The notes beneath the pieces are model-generated. The model did not search any database. It saw nothing but the letters and a program-made list of their open reading frames with translations, and was not told the DNA's origin. Positions 16,710-25,012 of a stretch of 32,735 nt of DNA are shown in pieces. Within the stretch, counting starts at the first letter, position 1; every line of letters begins with the position of its first letter. The DNA lies in NCBI GenBank assembly GCA_003157015.1, contig PMIJ01000098.1, positions 36,474-69,208 on the forward strand. The letters are read 5' to 3'. Both the position numbers and the translations under genes were made by a program. This DNA is from Bacteroidales bacterium. Its GTDB lineage: Bacteria > Bacteroidota > Bacteroidia > Bacteroidales > VadinHA17.

Positions 16710-16730
16710 CTTGCTGCGAAGAGCTTCAAT
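16653..16730. repeat. 78-bp hairpin-rich element with ATTGAA terminal inverted repeats (MITE/REP-like)
   Basis: Bounded by ATTGAA (16653-16658) and its complement TTCAAT (16725-16730). It is GC-rich against AT-rich surroundings. Internal hairpins include CCGAG/CTCGG (16682-16686 with 16695-16699) and CTTCG/CGAAG (16702-16706 with 16717-16721). It has no coding capacity. The composition jump and terminal repeats fit a small non-autonomous insertion, or a REP-type palindrome unit. Confidence 0.5.
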
Positions 16731-16801
16731 TCAGACATTATACCATCAATAATGGTTATCGATCGGTTAGATCTTAAAATGTTCAATTAAAATACTGCTT
16801 T

Positions 16802-19009
16802 ATGTCACCAATAATTTTTCTAAAGAAATACTCTGCAGGCAGAAAAACATTTCTTGTTGCATTATTCTCAGCAATTTTTCTGTCCCCTTCTGTCAGTATC
16901 AAATTATTGTCACAGGGAACTAAGATAGACCTGACTCTCTCTGATTCAAAAATTGACATTATTATTTCTGGTATGTCTCTCGAGGAGAAAATAGCCATGC
17001 TGCATGGAAATGGAATGTTCTCTTCAGCCGGAATCAGCCGATTGGGTATTCCTGAAATGAAGTATACCGACGGACCTTTCGGTATACGCGAAGAGCTTGA
17101 AAAGAATTCATGGAATTCCTTGAGACTGACGACTGACTCTGCAACTTTTTTTCCGACCGGATCAGCGCTTGCAGCAACCTGGAGTCCCGACCTGGCATAT
17201 CTGCTTGGTAATGCTCTTGGAGAGGAAGCAAAAATCAGGGGTAAGGATGTTTTACTTGGACCTGCTGTAAATATAACCCGTGTTCCCACAGGCGGAAGAA
17301 CTTTTGAATATCTGAGCGAAGATCCGTTCCTGAATGCCAGACTTACGGTGGGATATATTAAAGGTGTTCAGGATCGCGGAGTTGGTGCATGTGTAAAACA
17401 CTTTGCTCTTAATAATCAGGAAACAAACAGGGGCAGGGTTAATGTCATAGTTGATGAACGCACAATGAGGGAAATCTATCTGCCTCCCTTTGAAGCAGCT
17501 GTTAAAGAAGCTAACGTGTTCGCTGTTATGGCTGCCTATAACAAAATTGCAGGTTCCTGGTGTTCGGAAGACGGAGATCTTCTGAACCGGATCCTTAAAA
17601 AGGAGTGGGGTTTCAATGGTCTGGTTGTATCGGATTGGGGAGGAACACACAGCACGGTAAAGGCTGCAATTGGAGGACTTGACGTTGAAATGGGCACATC
17701 AGGAAGCGCGTTCTTCGGACAGGCATTGATCGACTCAGTAAAAGCTGGCCATGTTCCAATTGAAGTCATTAATGAAAAGGTCAGACGAATTCTCAGGGTC
17801 AGATTTGCAGTCGAACCGGTCAGTGAAACGAAAACAGGAGCTGTTGTATCAACTCCTGAACATGGAAAAATAGCTTACCAGGTAGCCTCTCACTCAATTG
17901 TACTTCTGAAGAACGCCAGTCATATATTACCAGTTGATCTTAATAAAGTAAGAAGTATAGCAGTAATTGGTGAAAATGCAACACGTAAATTTGCATCAGG
18001 AGGTTTTGGTGCAGGTGTAAAAACCCGGTATGAGGTTACTCCTCTGGAAGGATTACAAAGAAAAATTGGCAACAAAATATCCATAAAATTTGCACAGGGT
18101 TATAAATCATCCTTCATTCAGAATCACCAGTCAGGAGGAAGAAGGCTACCAAATAATGCTGTTGACTCTGTTCTGCTTAAAGAAGCAGTACAACTGGCTA
18201 AGAACTCTGACATTACTATCATTTTTGCAGGAACCAACAGGGAATTTGAATCTGAAAGCTCAGACCGGCCTGATCTTAAACTACCTTATGGACAGGATAA
18301 CCTGATAAGTGCTGTGACAGCCGTAAACCCAAAAACAATTGTCGTTCTGGTTGCCGCAGCTCCTCTCGATCTGAATAATGCTGAGAATTCTTCTCCTGCT
18401 TTGCTGATATCGTGGTTCAATGGATCGGAAGGAGGTAATGCACTGGCGGATGTTATCCTGGGTAACGTAAATCCTTCCGGCAAATTGCCGTTCACCTTCC
18501 CGGCCTCTCTGAGTGATTCTCCTGCTTTTTCCCTGGGAACATTTCCGGGTGACAATAATGCATACTATAAGGAAGAATCTCTTGTTGGATATCGCTGGTT
18601 CGATACAAAAAATATAAAACCTCTGTTCCCTTTTGGATTTGGGCTTTCGTACACAGGATTCTCATATAGCGGAATTAAAACTGATAAACTTAAATATAGA
18701 AGTAATGAGACTATTCAGGTTACTCTAGAGTTGAAGAACACTGGTAAAATGAATGGCGATGAAGTGGTTCAGCTATACGTCCATCGTTTGAATTCACAGG
18801 TTGAATGGCCCGAGAAAGAACTCAAAGGGTTCACCCGTGTATCGCTCAATCCCGGAGAATCAAAAAAAGTAACAATATCTCTACCTGTAAGCCAGTTGAG
18901 ATATTGGGATGCTAAGATTCATGATTGGCGTCTGGAAAGCGGAAAAATACAAGTAATGATAGGATCTTCATCATCTGATATCCGACTGGTTAAAAACATT
19001 GAGATTTAA
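16802..19009 (+). CDS. Glycoside hydrolase family 3, secreted beta-glucosidase/beta-xylosidase-like enzyme
   Basis: 735 residues with a hydrophobic N-terminal signal (about 14-38). The (beta/alpha)8 domain carries KYTDGPFGIR (87-96), GRTFEYLSEDPFL (165-177), KHFALNNQETNR (199-210) and the nucleophile Asp278 in GLVVSDWGGTHS. The GH3_C alpha/beta sandwich contains ESSDRPDLKLPYGQ, with Glu485 at the family acid/base position (usual E-G-x-D-R), then PSGKLPFTFP and FPFGFGLSYT. The fibronectin-III-like C-terminal domain (about 625-735) has DEVVQLYV and ELKGFTRV. All expected parts are present and there is no PA14 insert. GH3 enzymes remove terminal beta-linked sugars (glucose, xylose or arabinose) from oligosaccharides; substrate cannot be read from sequence. 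Probably periplasmic, acting after the GH127-like and TIM-barrel enzymes nearby. Confidence 0.94.
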   Translation: MSPIIFLKKYSAGRKTFLVALFSAIFLSPSVSIKLLSQGTKIDLTLSDSKIDIIISGMSLEEKIAMLHGNGMFSSAGISRLGIPEMKYTDGPFGIREELEKNSWNSLRLTTDSATFFPTGSALAATWSPDLAYLLGNALGEEAKIRGKDVLLGPAVNITRVPTGGRTFEYLSEDPFLNARLTVGYIKGVQDRGVGACVKHFALNNQETNRGRVNVIVDERTMREIYLPPFEAAVKEANVFAVMAAYNKIAGSWCSEDGDLLNRILKKEWGFNGLVVSDWGGTHSTVKAAIGGLDVEMGTSGSAFFGQALIDSVKAGHVPIEVINEKVRRILRVRFAVEPVSETKTGAVVSTPEHGKIAYQVASHSIVLLKNASHILPVDLNKVRSIAVIGENATRKFASGGFGAGVKTRYEVTPLEGLQRKIGNKISIKFAQGYKSSFIQNHQSGGRRLPNNAVDSVLLKEAVQLAKNSDITIIFAGTNREFESESSDRPDLKLPYGQDNLISAVTAVNPKTIVVLVAAAPLDLNNAENSSPALLISWFNGSEGGNALADVILGNVNPSGKLPFTFPASLSDSPAFSLGTFPGDNNAYYKEESLVGYRWFDTKNIKPLFPFGFGLSYTGFSYSGIKTDKLKYRSNETIQVTLELKNTGKMNGDEVVQLYVHRLNSQVEWPEKELKGFTRVSLNPGESKKVTISLPVSQLRYWDAKIHDWRLESGKIQVMIGSSSSDIRLVKNIEI

Positions 19010-19083
19010 CTTAATTATACAAAGCACTGACTCAGATGTAAGTCATAAAATATTATTTGAGTTGGCTGAAGTAAGAAGTATTT

Positions 19084-19392
19084 ATGAGAAATCAGGATAG
19101 CAAAAAGTATATCTTTATTGTTCTGTCGGTATTTATGTTGTCATTGGGCTTTTTGACAAAAGGATTTGTCGCATTCTTCCCCTGGACATTTCCATTCCTC
19201 TTATGGATTATTCTTAAAAAGAAATCCTTCGGAAAAATGGCTATCGATAGTGCCGGGCTTCTTTTTTTCACTATTACTCCATTGATCCTGATATCTCTTA
19301 TATCGGCTTCAGCCTGGATCGCTCTGCATAAGTATGTTGATAACCAGGTAATTGATAGTATAAGGCACGTGATTAATGTAAATTTCATCTAA
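19084..19392 (+). pseudogene. Internal fragment of a GT39-type (PMT_2/ArnT-like) glycosyltransferase
   Basis: 102 residues with two or three hydrophobic segments. LSLGFLTKGFVAFFPWTFPF followed by LLWIILKKKSFGKM and, near the end, LHKYVDNQVIDSIRHV resemble an internal stretch of Bacteroidota dolichyl-phosphate-mannose-type glycosyltransferases, which usually have 500 or more residues. The N-terminal catalytic Asp region and the C-terminal helices are missing. An in-frame TAA lies at 19072, twelve bases before the ATG. It may still be translated as a small membrane protein, and the methyltransferase ATG follows 14 bases after its stop. Family recognition is from memory; if wrong, this is an unknown small membrane protein. 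Confidence 0.6.
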
Positions 19393-19406
19393 TTACTTCA
19401 TCAGGA

Positions 19407-20030
19407 ATGATCGAATATTGGGAATCACGGTTTAGAAATGAGGGGGCAATGTGGAAATCTGAACCGGCAGATTCTGCAATATTTGCCCTTCAATTATTCA
19501 AATCTGAAAAGATCAATCGAATACTTATACCCGGATTCGGATATGGCAGGAATGCCAGATTATTTATTGATAATGGTTTCAGAGTATCAGGAATAGAAAT
19601 TTCGGGATCAGCCATTAACTTAGCCAGACTCAGCGGTATTGAATGCGCAATACATCATGGGTCGGTAACATCAATGCCTTTTGACAATGAAGAATATGAA
19701 GGGGTTTATTGTTACGCAATGATACATCTCTTAAACAAGCCGGAACGGAAAAAATTTCTGACTTCCTGTTACAATCAATTAATTAAAAATGGATTAATGT
19801 TGTGTACTGTCGCTTCAAAGGAAAACAGCTTATTCGGAACAGGCAGATATCTAAGTAAGGACAGGTATGAGATAGCAAAAGGACTGAGTGTCTATTTTTA
19901 TGACTCTATTTCAGTTTTGGATGAGTTTTCAGAATTTGGAGAAGTAGAGTGTAAAGATATTGAGGAACCTGTTAAATTTATAGAGGGTGCAGCGCCTGTA
20001 AAGCTTAAACTTGTTATTTGCAGAAAGTAA
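19407..20030 (+). CDS. Class I SAM-dependent methyltransferase
   Basis: 207 residues, no signal peptide, cytoplasmic. The Rossmann core is clear: motif I ILIPGFGYGRNARLF (39-53) binds SAM, an acidic residue ends strand 2 (GIEIS, Glu64), HHGSVTSMPF (83-92) follows, and YCYAMIHLLNKPERKKF fits motif IV onward. The opening YWESRFRNEGAMWKSEPADS (4-23) is typical of small TehB/UbiE-like methyltransferases of unknown substrate. The start ATG has a weak purine-rich stretch (CAGGA) just upstream. It lies 14 bases downstream of the glycosyltransferase fragment, so it may originally have been the second gene of an operon with it. Substrate unknown. Confidence 0.85.
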   Translation: MIEYWESRFRNEGAMWKSEPADSAIFALQLFKSEKINRILIPGFGYGRNARLFIDNGFRVSGIEISGSAINLARLSGIECAIHHGSVTSMPFDNEEYEGVYCYAMIHLLNKPERKKFLTSCYNQLIKNGLMLCTVASKENSLFGTGRYLSKDRYEIAKGLSVYFYDSISVLDEFSEFGEVECKDIEEPVKFIEGAAPVKLKLVICRK

Positions 20031-20126
20031 GAATTGTTACCTCGTTATGTAATTGAGCATATGGGAAGACAGCAAGAATAACTTTACCAAATACAATTAT
20101 CTTTAGGCATAAATTGACAAACATTA

Positions 20127-21956
20127 ATGGGAAAATATAAAAATATAATCAAAGGCAGGTCTGCTGTCATTTATATCGCTTCAGGTGTTATTATTCTGGT
20201 TATTGCTTTTGTATCGGTTAAGGTAATTGTAGGATATGCATACGGGAAAAAAATTCCGCCTCTTCCTGAACTGCGATCTTTGTCGGCCCCGCTTAAACAA
20301 CAATTAACAGATGCTAATAAGCACGCACGGCATAATCCAAGTGCTGATAATATCGGAACGCTGGGAATGGTATATCATTCGAGTACATATTATGATAAGG
20401 CGGCAATTTGCTATCAACTTGCAATTAAAAGAGATATAGAGAAATGGAAATGGAGCTATTACCTTGGCTGTTTAAATAGGGAGTTGGGAGATCCAAAGAC
20501 TGCACTGGTGAATTTTAAGGAGGTAACAAGAATAAATCCTGCAATATACCTTGCATGGTATTATGAGGGTGAATGCTATCAGAAAATGGGAATAAACGAT
20601 AGTGCTGAGATAGCATTTAAAAACATTATAAGACGGCTCGATAGGAATGCTATTTTGAAAACTCCTGTCCGGTACGACTATTTCCCTCTCGTTACCTACA
20701 GCATGTATGAACTTGCACGAATATATATGTCAACCAATCATGTGGATATGGCAGAAAAAACTCTTACGGAAATCATTGATTCTCAAAAGGCATTTGGACC
20801 GGCCTACAGACTTCTTGGCAATGTTTATAACCTTAAAGGTGATCAGTCACTAAGCAATCGTTACGTTGTCAGAGCAAAAGATTTGACAATAAATCCTTCT
20901 CCTGTTGATACATTGATGGACAGGCTATCACTCATATCACGATCCGAACTATACCTGCTCAAGAGGATCGATGAGGCAGAAAAAAATGTTTTTCCGGAAT
21001 ATGCCATGGAACTTGTCACCCATTCATTAAAATATATTCCTGAAAACAATTATTTAATTTCCAAGGCAATAGGGTTGTATCTTATCAGAGACGAAGGCAA
21101 GAAAGCACTGCCATACCTTGACCAGCATATAAAGTACTTTCAGAATGACTATGTTGAGCTCAAATATATTGCAGATCTCCTGTATAACAAGGCATTTTAT
21201 ACACAGGCGATGAACTATTATTCTCAGGCAATGAAGCTTAAACCCGATGATAACATTCTATACTCATGCATCGTTATCTGTCAGGCAAAGGAGGGAAATA
21301 AGAAACAGGCTCTTGATCTGATAAATGAAAAACTGGACAAGAATAAAACAAACCCTGATGTTCTCGTTGATGAGGTGACCCTTCTTCTAAATATTGGAGA
21401 GAGAGAAAAAGCTGTTAGTTGGTTAAGTAAACTGATGCGAATTTCACCGTCAAATACAAAGGGTGAACAATTATCAGGCATGCTTTATGAGCAAGATGGT
21501 AAATGGCAGGATGCCTTAATGATGTATAACAAATCATTCAGCGGTGATCCCGGAGATTTGAACACCGTGAGAATGTTGGGCAATTTACTTGTCAGGCAAA
21601 AAATATGGGATAAAGCCATTGCTGTTTTCAGAAAGGCTTTGGAATTGCATCCAAATGAACCTTTTCTTCTTGAAAGATTAGGAACCCTTCTAGTTACATG
21701 TAATGATCCTAAACTAAGAAATATTGAAGAAGGCAAGGAATTATGCGAAAGGGCATTCATACATACTTCAAGTCATTCGGTAACGCTTATATCTGCCGGA
21801 AGAAGTCTGGCTATTGCATATGCTGTTCAGGACGATAAACGAAATGCCACTAATGTCATTAAAATGACTATAAATCTTGCAAGGGGAGAAAATGTTCCAT
21901 CCTCATATCTGAACGATCTCCAGAATTTACTTCATCAATTCAGCAGCTCTAATTAG
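20127..21956 (+). CDS. Membrane-anchored tetratricopeptide repeat (TPR) protein
   Basis: 609 residues. A single N-terminal membrane helix (about 12-36) follows a basic start (MGKYKNIIKGRS), placing the rest in the periplasm or on the membrane surface. From about residue 55 the protein is helical TPR-type sequence: NIGTLGMVYHSSTYYDKAAI, YYLGCLNRELGDPKTALVNF, AWYYEGECYQKMGINDSAEI, AYRLLGNVYNLKGDQSLSNR, YNKAFYTQAMNYYSQAMKL and AIAVFRKALELHPNEPFLLE, among others. No catalytic domain is seen. Related long TPR proteins with the MVYHSS and FGPAYRLLGNVY stretches seem to recur in Bacteroidota, but their function is not known to me. It is separated from the methyltransferase by 96 bases and ends well before the PAS kinase, so it may be monocistronic. 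Confidence 0.85.
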   Translation: MGKYKNIIKGRSAVIYIASGVIILVIAFVSVKVIVGYAYGKKIPPLPELRSLSAPLKQQLTDANKHARHNPSADNIGTLGMVYHSSTYYDKAAICYQLAIKRDIEKWKWSYYLGCLNRELGDPKTALVNFKEVTRINPAIYLAWYYEGECYQKMGINDSAEIAFKNIIRRLDRNAILKTPVRYDYFPLVTYSMYELARIYMSTNHVDMAEKTLTEIIDSQKAFGPAYRLLGNVYNLKGDQSLSNRYVVRAKDLTINPSPVDTLMDRLSLISRSELYLLKRIDEAEKNVFPEYAMELVTHSLKYIPENNYLISKAIGLYLIRDEGKKALPYLDQHIKYFQNDYVELKYIADLLYNKAFYTQAMNYYSQAMKLKPDDNILYSCIVICQAKEGNKKQALDLINEKLDKNKTNPDVLVDEVTLLLNIGEREKAVSWLSKLMRISPSNTKGEQLSGMLYEQDGKWQDALMMYNKSFSGDPGDLNTVRMLGNLLVRQKIWDKAIAVFRKALELHPNEPFLLERLGTLLVTCNDPKLRNIEEGKELCERAFIHTSSHSVTLISAGRSLAIAYAVQDDKRNATNVIKMTINLARGENVPSSYLNDLQNLLHQFSSSN

Positions 21957-22197
21957 ACATACATGAACTATTTTTAAGGTTGTGTATCTCTGGTAGCCTA
22001 TGAAATAGAATGCGATAAGTAGTTACTGGTAGAAATATATTGAAACACAAAGAATTATATGTATATATTAAGATACAATTAGAAAGTGTCGGGATCATTA
22101 TAGGCCAATTAAATTGATCATAATGATAATTCTGAATATTTTAACTGGTAAGAAATGTATATTTGCAGCCGGGAAGTTGGATATAAACCAGAAGATT

Positions 22198-23346
22198 ATG
22201 GATGAAGGAACACATTTTGCTTCTGCAAAAAGAACACCTGCCGATAAAATCTTAAAGGAGTATGAACTGGTCGGTTCAGAAAAATTCTTTACTGAAATCT
22301 TTGGCGCAATCACCGGAATCGGGGCAGTCATTGACCAGAATCGTCAAATCGTGTATGCAAATGAAAATTTCCTTACGCTATTTGGTATCAATACATTAGA
22401 GACAATTCTGGGCAAAAGGCCGGGAGAGGTTGTATCTTGTATACATTCATCTGAAGAATCTTCCGGATGCGGAACCTCTGTTTCGTGTGCCTACTGCGGG
22501 GCAGTAAATGTGATTATGGAAAGTCAGAGAACCGGTGCGAAATCGATACGAGAGACACGGATTTCAACGGTAGTTGATGGCAAACTCAAGAGTTGGGACC
22601 TGAACATTATTTCAACTCCTGTAACTTTATCCGGAACCCGGTTTTATGTTCTGATTTTGCAGGATATCAGCGCTGAAAAAAGGCGGGCAGCCCTTGAAAG
22701 AATATTTTTCCATGATTTATTAAACAGTGTGGGAGGACTTAACGGTTTATTGACAATCTTAAAAGATGGCACAAATCCTGAGGAAAACCGAGAACTTATT
22801 AATCTATCTGAAGAAGCCAGCAGGGATATAATTGAAGAGATCTTGTTGCACAGACAAATTCGGGCTGCAGAGATAGGAGAACTTAATGTGAATATTGAAT
22901 TGACCAATTCTTTTGAAGTCATTGATTCAGCAATACGAAAGATGGGTTTTCATGAAGAAGGGAAAAATAAAAGGATTATTAAGGCAGAAAATTCTGTAAA
23001 AATTGATTTAGAGACAGATAAAATATTTCTTCAGAGAGTTATCATTAATCTTATGAAGAATGCACTGGAGGCGTCACAAAATGGTGAAGCAGTTTCTGTC
23101 GGCATTGATAATAATGAAGGAAAAATAAGATTTTGGGTGAAAAACAATCAGGTTATTGCTCGCGATATCCAGATGCAATTGTTTCAAAGATCATTCAGCA
23201 CTAAAGGCAATGGCAGAGGGATAGGGACATATAGCATAAAGTTATTGACTGAAAACTACCTGAAGGGGAAAGTCAGTTTTGTAAGCAATGAAAGCGACGG
23301 AACTGTCTTTAGTATTGATCTGAATTTAAAATTTCCAACTGATTAA
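22198..23346 (+). CDS. PAS-domain sensor histidine kinase with a four-cysteine PAS insert
   Basis: 382 residues from the chosen ATG at 22198 (MDEGTHFASAKRTPADK). An ATG at 22114 would add 28 hydrophobic residues that look like leader rather than protein. No membrane segment is present, so it is probably cytoplasmic. The PAS domain (about 28-160) contains C81-I-H and then GCGTSVSCAYCGA, giving cysteines 81, 91, 97 and 100. Such a set could hold a metal, Fe-S cluster or redox switch. The dimerisation domain has FFHDLLNSVGGL with His172 as phospho-acceptor, and the ATPase has INLMKNALEAS (283-293) and FSTKGNGRGIGTYS. The usual D-x-G-x-G box is replaced by VKNNQVI, as in related kinases of this subgroup. 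No response regulator is adjacent. Confidence 0.85.
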   Translation: MDEGTHFASAKRTPADKILKEYELVGSEKFFTEIFGAITGIGAVIDQNRQIVYANENFLTLFGINTLETILGKRPGEVVSCIHSSEESSGCGTSVSCAYCGAVNVIMESQRTGAKSIRETRISTVVDGKLKSWDLNIISTPVTLSGTRFYVLILQDISAEKRRAALERIFFHDLLNSVGGLNGLLTILKDGTNPEENRELINLSEEASRDIIEEILLHRQIRAAEIGELNVNIELTNSFEVIDSAIRKMGFHEEGKNKRIIKAENSVKIDLETDKIFLQRVIINLMKNALEASQNGEAVSVGIDNNEGKIRFWVKNNQVIARDIQMQLFQRSFSTKGNGRGIGTYSIKLLTENYLKGKVSFVSNESDGTVFSIDLNLKFPTD

Positions 23347-23368
23347 TCGAATGTTTTAAAGAATGGTT

Positions 23369-23440
23369 GTAGAGACAGGTCTCAGACCTGTCTCTACTAA
23401 AAATACACCTGTCTCTACTGAAAAAAGACTTGTCTCTATT
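23369..23440. repeat. 29-bp palindromic repeat, copy 2, with extra half-units
   Basis: GTAGAGACAGGTCT (23369-23382), spacer C, AGACCTGTCTCTAC (23384-23397): a perfect 14-bp inverted repeat, the same as at 7267-7295. Two further degenerate half-units follow (ACCTGTCTCTAC at 23407-23418 and GACTTGTCTCTATT at 23427-23440). It lies between two convergent genes (PAS kinase and gltD), where it could end transcription in both directions. It reads as a dispersed REP-like palindrome. Confidence 0.85.
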
Positions 23441-23456
23441 GAATTTCCGTATTTTT

Positions 23457-24878
23457 TTATGCTTTTTGCAGGAACCTGTCAATTTCTTTTGCAACTTTTC
23501 TGCCTGAAGCAATGGCGTTTACAACAAGTGTTGCCCCACTCACCGAATCACCGGCGGCAAAAACTTTTTGCCTGTTTGTCGACAGGTTTTTATCGACCTT
23601 AATATTCTTACGCTGATCGAGCTCCACTTCTAGTTCGGAGAGTAATCCCTCGATAACCGGATGAACAAACCCCATTGCCAGTAATACAAGATCAGCTGGT
23701 ATAATTCTTTTTGTGGCAGGTAGTGCAGCCATAGTGTATTTGTCCTCTTTTAAGTTCCAGGCTACATCTTCAACTTCAACCCCGGTCACTTGATTGTTAT
23801 TCCCAAGGAATCTGACAGTAGCCAGACTCCAGAATCTCTCACAACCCTCTTCATGCGAGGTTGATGTCTTAAGAACTTTTCCAAAGTATGGCCAGGGATT
23901 ATTTTCTGTCCTGTTCAGCGGAGGTTTAGGCATTATCTCAATCTGTGTAACGCTGACAGCTTTCTGCCGGATTGCTGTTCCGACACAATCTGATCCTGTA
24001 TCGCCCCCTCCAATTACAAGTACTTTTTTCCCGTCGGCATTTACAGGATTGTCTGAGGCAGGCATACTCCCTGAGTTCACACGGTTCTGAAACGGCAGAA
24101 ATTCCATAGCAAAATGTATCCCGTTAAGATTCCTTCCCTCTGCCACCAGATCGCGCGGATGCGTTGCACCAATTGCAATGCAAACTGCATCAAATTCCTG
24201 AAGAAGATCTTTTCCGGCAATGTCCTCACCAATTTTTATTCCGGTTTTGATAATCAGACCTTCCTTTACCATCAAGTTGAGCCGACGATCTATTGTAGCT
24301 TTGCTAAGCTTAAAATCGGGAATTCCATACCGCAATAATCCGCCTGCTTTCTCATCTTTCTCAAATAGTGTCACAAGGTGCCCCGCCTTGTTTAAGAGAT
24401 CAGAGGCAGCCATTCCTGCAGGACCGCTGCCGATTACAGCAATTTTTTTCCCTGTCCTTGTCTTTGGTGGTTGCGGCTTAATATAACCTTCGGAAAAGGC
24501 CTTTTCAACAATCGCTACTTCGTTTTCCCTGATTGTCACAGGTTCCTTATTTATATTAAGGACACAGGCATGTTCGCAGCTGGCCGGACAAATTCTCCCG
24601 GTAAATTCAGGAAAATTATTGGTTGCTGCCAGTCTGCTGTATGCAGCTTTCCAGTCGCCCTTATATAAAAGGTCATTCCATTCAGGAATCAAATTATCTA
24701 CTGGGCAACTCCAGTGGCAAAACGGGATACCGCAATCCATGCATCTGGAGGCCTGAAGCATCCTGTCTTCACTGTTTAGAACCTGTTCAACCTCACTATG
24801 GTCACAGATCCTTTCATTAAGAGGTCTGTTTCCCGCTTCCTTCCTTTTTATTTTCAGAAATCCGTTAACATCAGCCAT
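23457..24878 (-). CDS. gltD: Glutamate synthase small subunit (NADPH-dependent)
   Basis: 473 residues, the usual GltD length. The N-terminal ferredoxin-like part has cysteines 46, 49, 54 and 58 (RCMDCGIPFCHWSCP) and 97, 101 and 105 (GRICPASCEHAC), the ligands of the 4Fe-4S clusters. IAVIGSGPAGMAA (146-158) is the FAD-binding site and VLVIGGGDTGSDCVGTAIRQ the NADPH site. The C-terminal VFAAGDSVSGATLVV closes the FAD fold. It passes electrons from NADPH to GltB for glutamate synthesis from glutamine and 2-oxoglutarate. It lies 134 bases downstream of gltB on the same strand, so the two are very likely cotranscribed, gltB first. Confidence 0.96.
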   Translation of the reverse strand: MADVNGFLKIKRKEAGNRPLNERICDHSEVEQVLNSEDRMLQASRCMDCGIPFCHWSCPVDNLIPEWNDLLYKGDWKAAYSRLAATNNFPEFTGRICPASCEHACVLNINKEPVTIRENEVAIVEKAFSEGYIKPQPPKTRTGKKIAVIGSGPAGMAASDLLNKAGHLVTLFEKDEKAGGLLRYGIPDFKLSKATIDRRLNLMVKEGLIIKTGIKIGEDIAGKDLLQEFDAVCIAIGATHPRDLVAEGRNLNGIHFAMEFLPFQNRVNSGSMPASDNPVNADGKKVLVIGGGDTGSDCVGTAIRQKAVSVTQIEIMPKPPLNRTENNPWPYFGKVLKTSTSHEEGCERFWSLATVRFLGNNNQVTGVEVEDVAWNLKEDKYTMAALPATKRIIPADLVLLAMGFVHPVIEGLLSELEVELDQRKNIKVDKNLSTNRQKVFAAGDSVSGATLVVNAIASGRKVAKEIDRFLQKA

Positions 24879-24910
24879 ATTATCTTTTTATAAATCGTTA
24901 TTCTTGTTTT

Positions 24911-24943
24911 TTGTTTTGTGTTTCGCATTTCGTGTTTTCGTGT
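24911..24943. repeat. Degenerate tandem TTTCGTG-type repeat in the gltB-gltD spacer
   Basis: Four or five imperfect units of 7-8 bases (TTTTGTG, TTTCGCA, TTTCGTG, TTTTCGTG) inside the 134-base gltB-gltD gap. On the coding strand this reads as CACGAAA repeats. It is low-complexity spacer sequence with no apparent coding role. Confidence 0.45.
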
Positions 24944-25012
24944 TCAGCTTGCCCCTTCTCACTACTTTCAATGCTCTTTGCCCTGTCCTCTGAGCCATGA
25001 GCCCCTCGCTAT

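Noticed and set aside
16783..17289. 168-codon minus-strand ORF
   Set aside because: Antisense to the N-terminal catalytic domain of the GH3 gene.
23363..23602. 79-codon plus-strand ORF starting in the palindrome repeat
   Set aside because: Its first part is translated repeat sequence and the rest is antisense to gltD.
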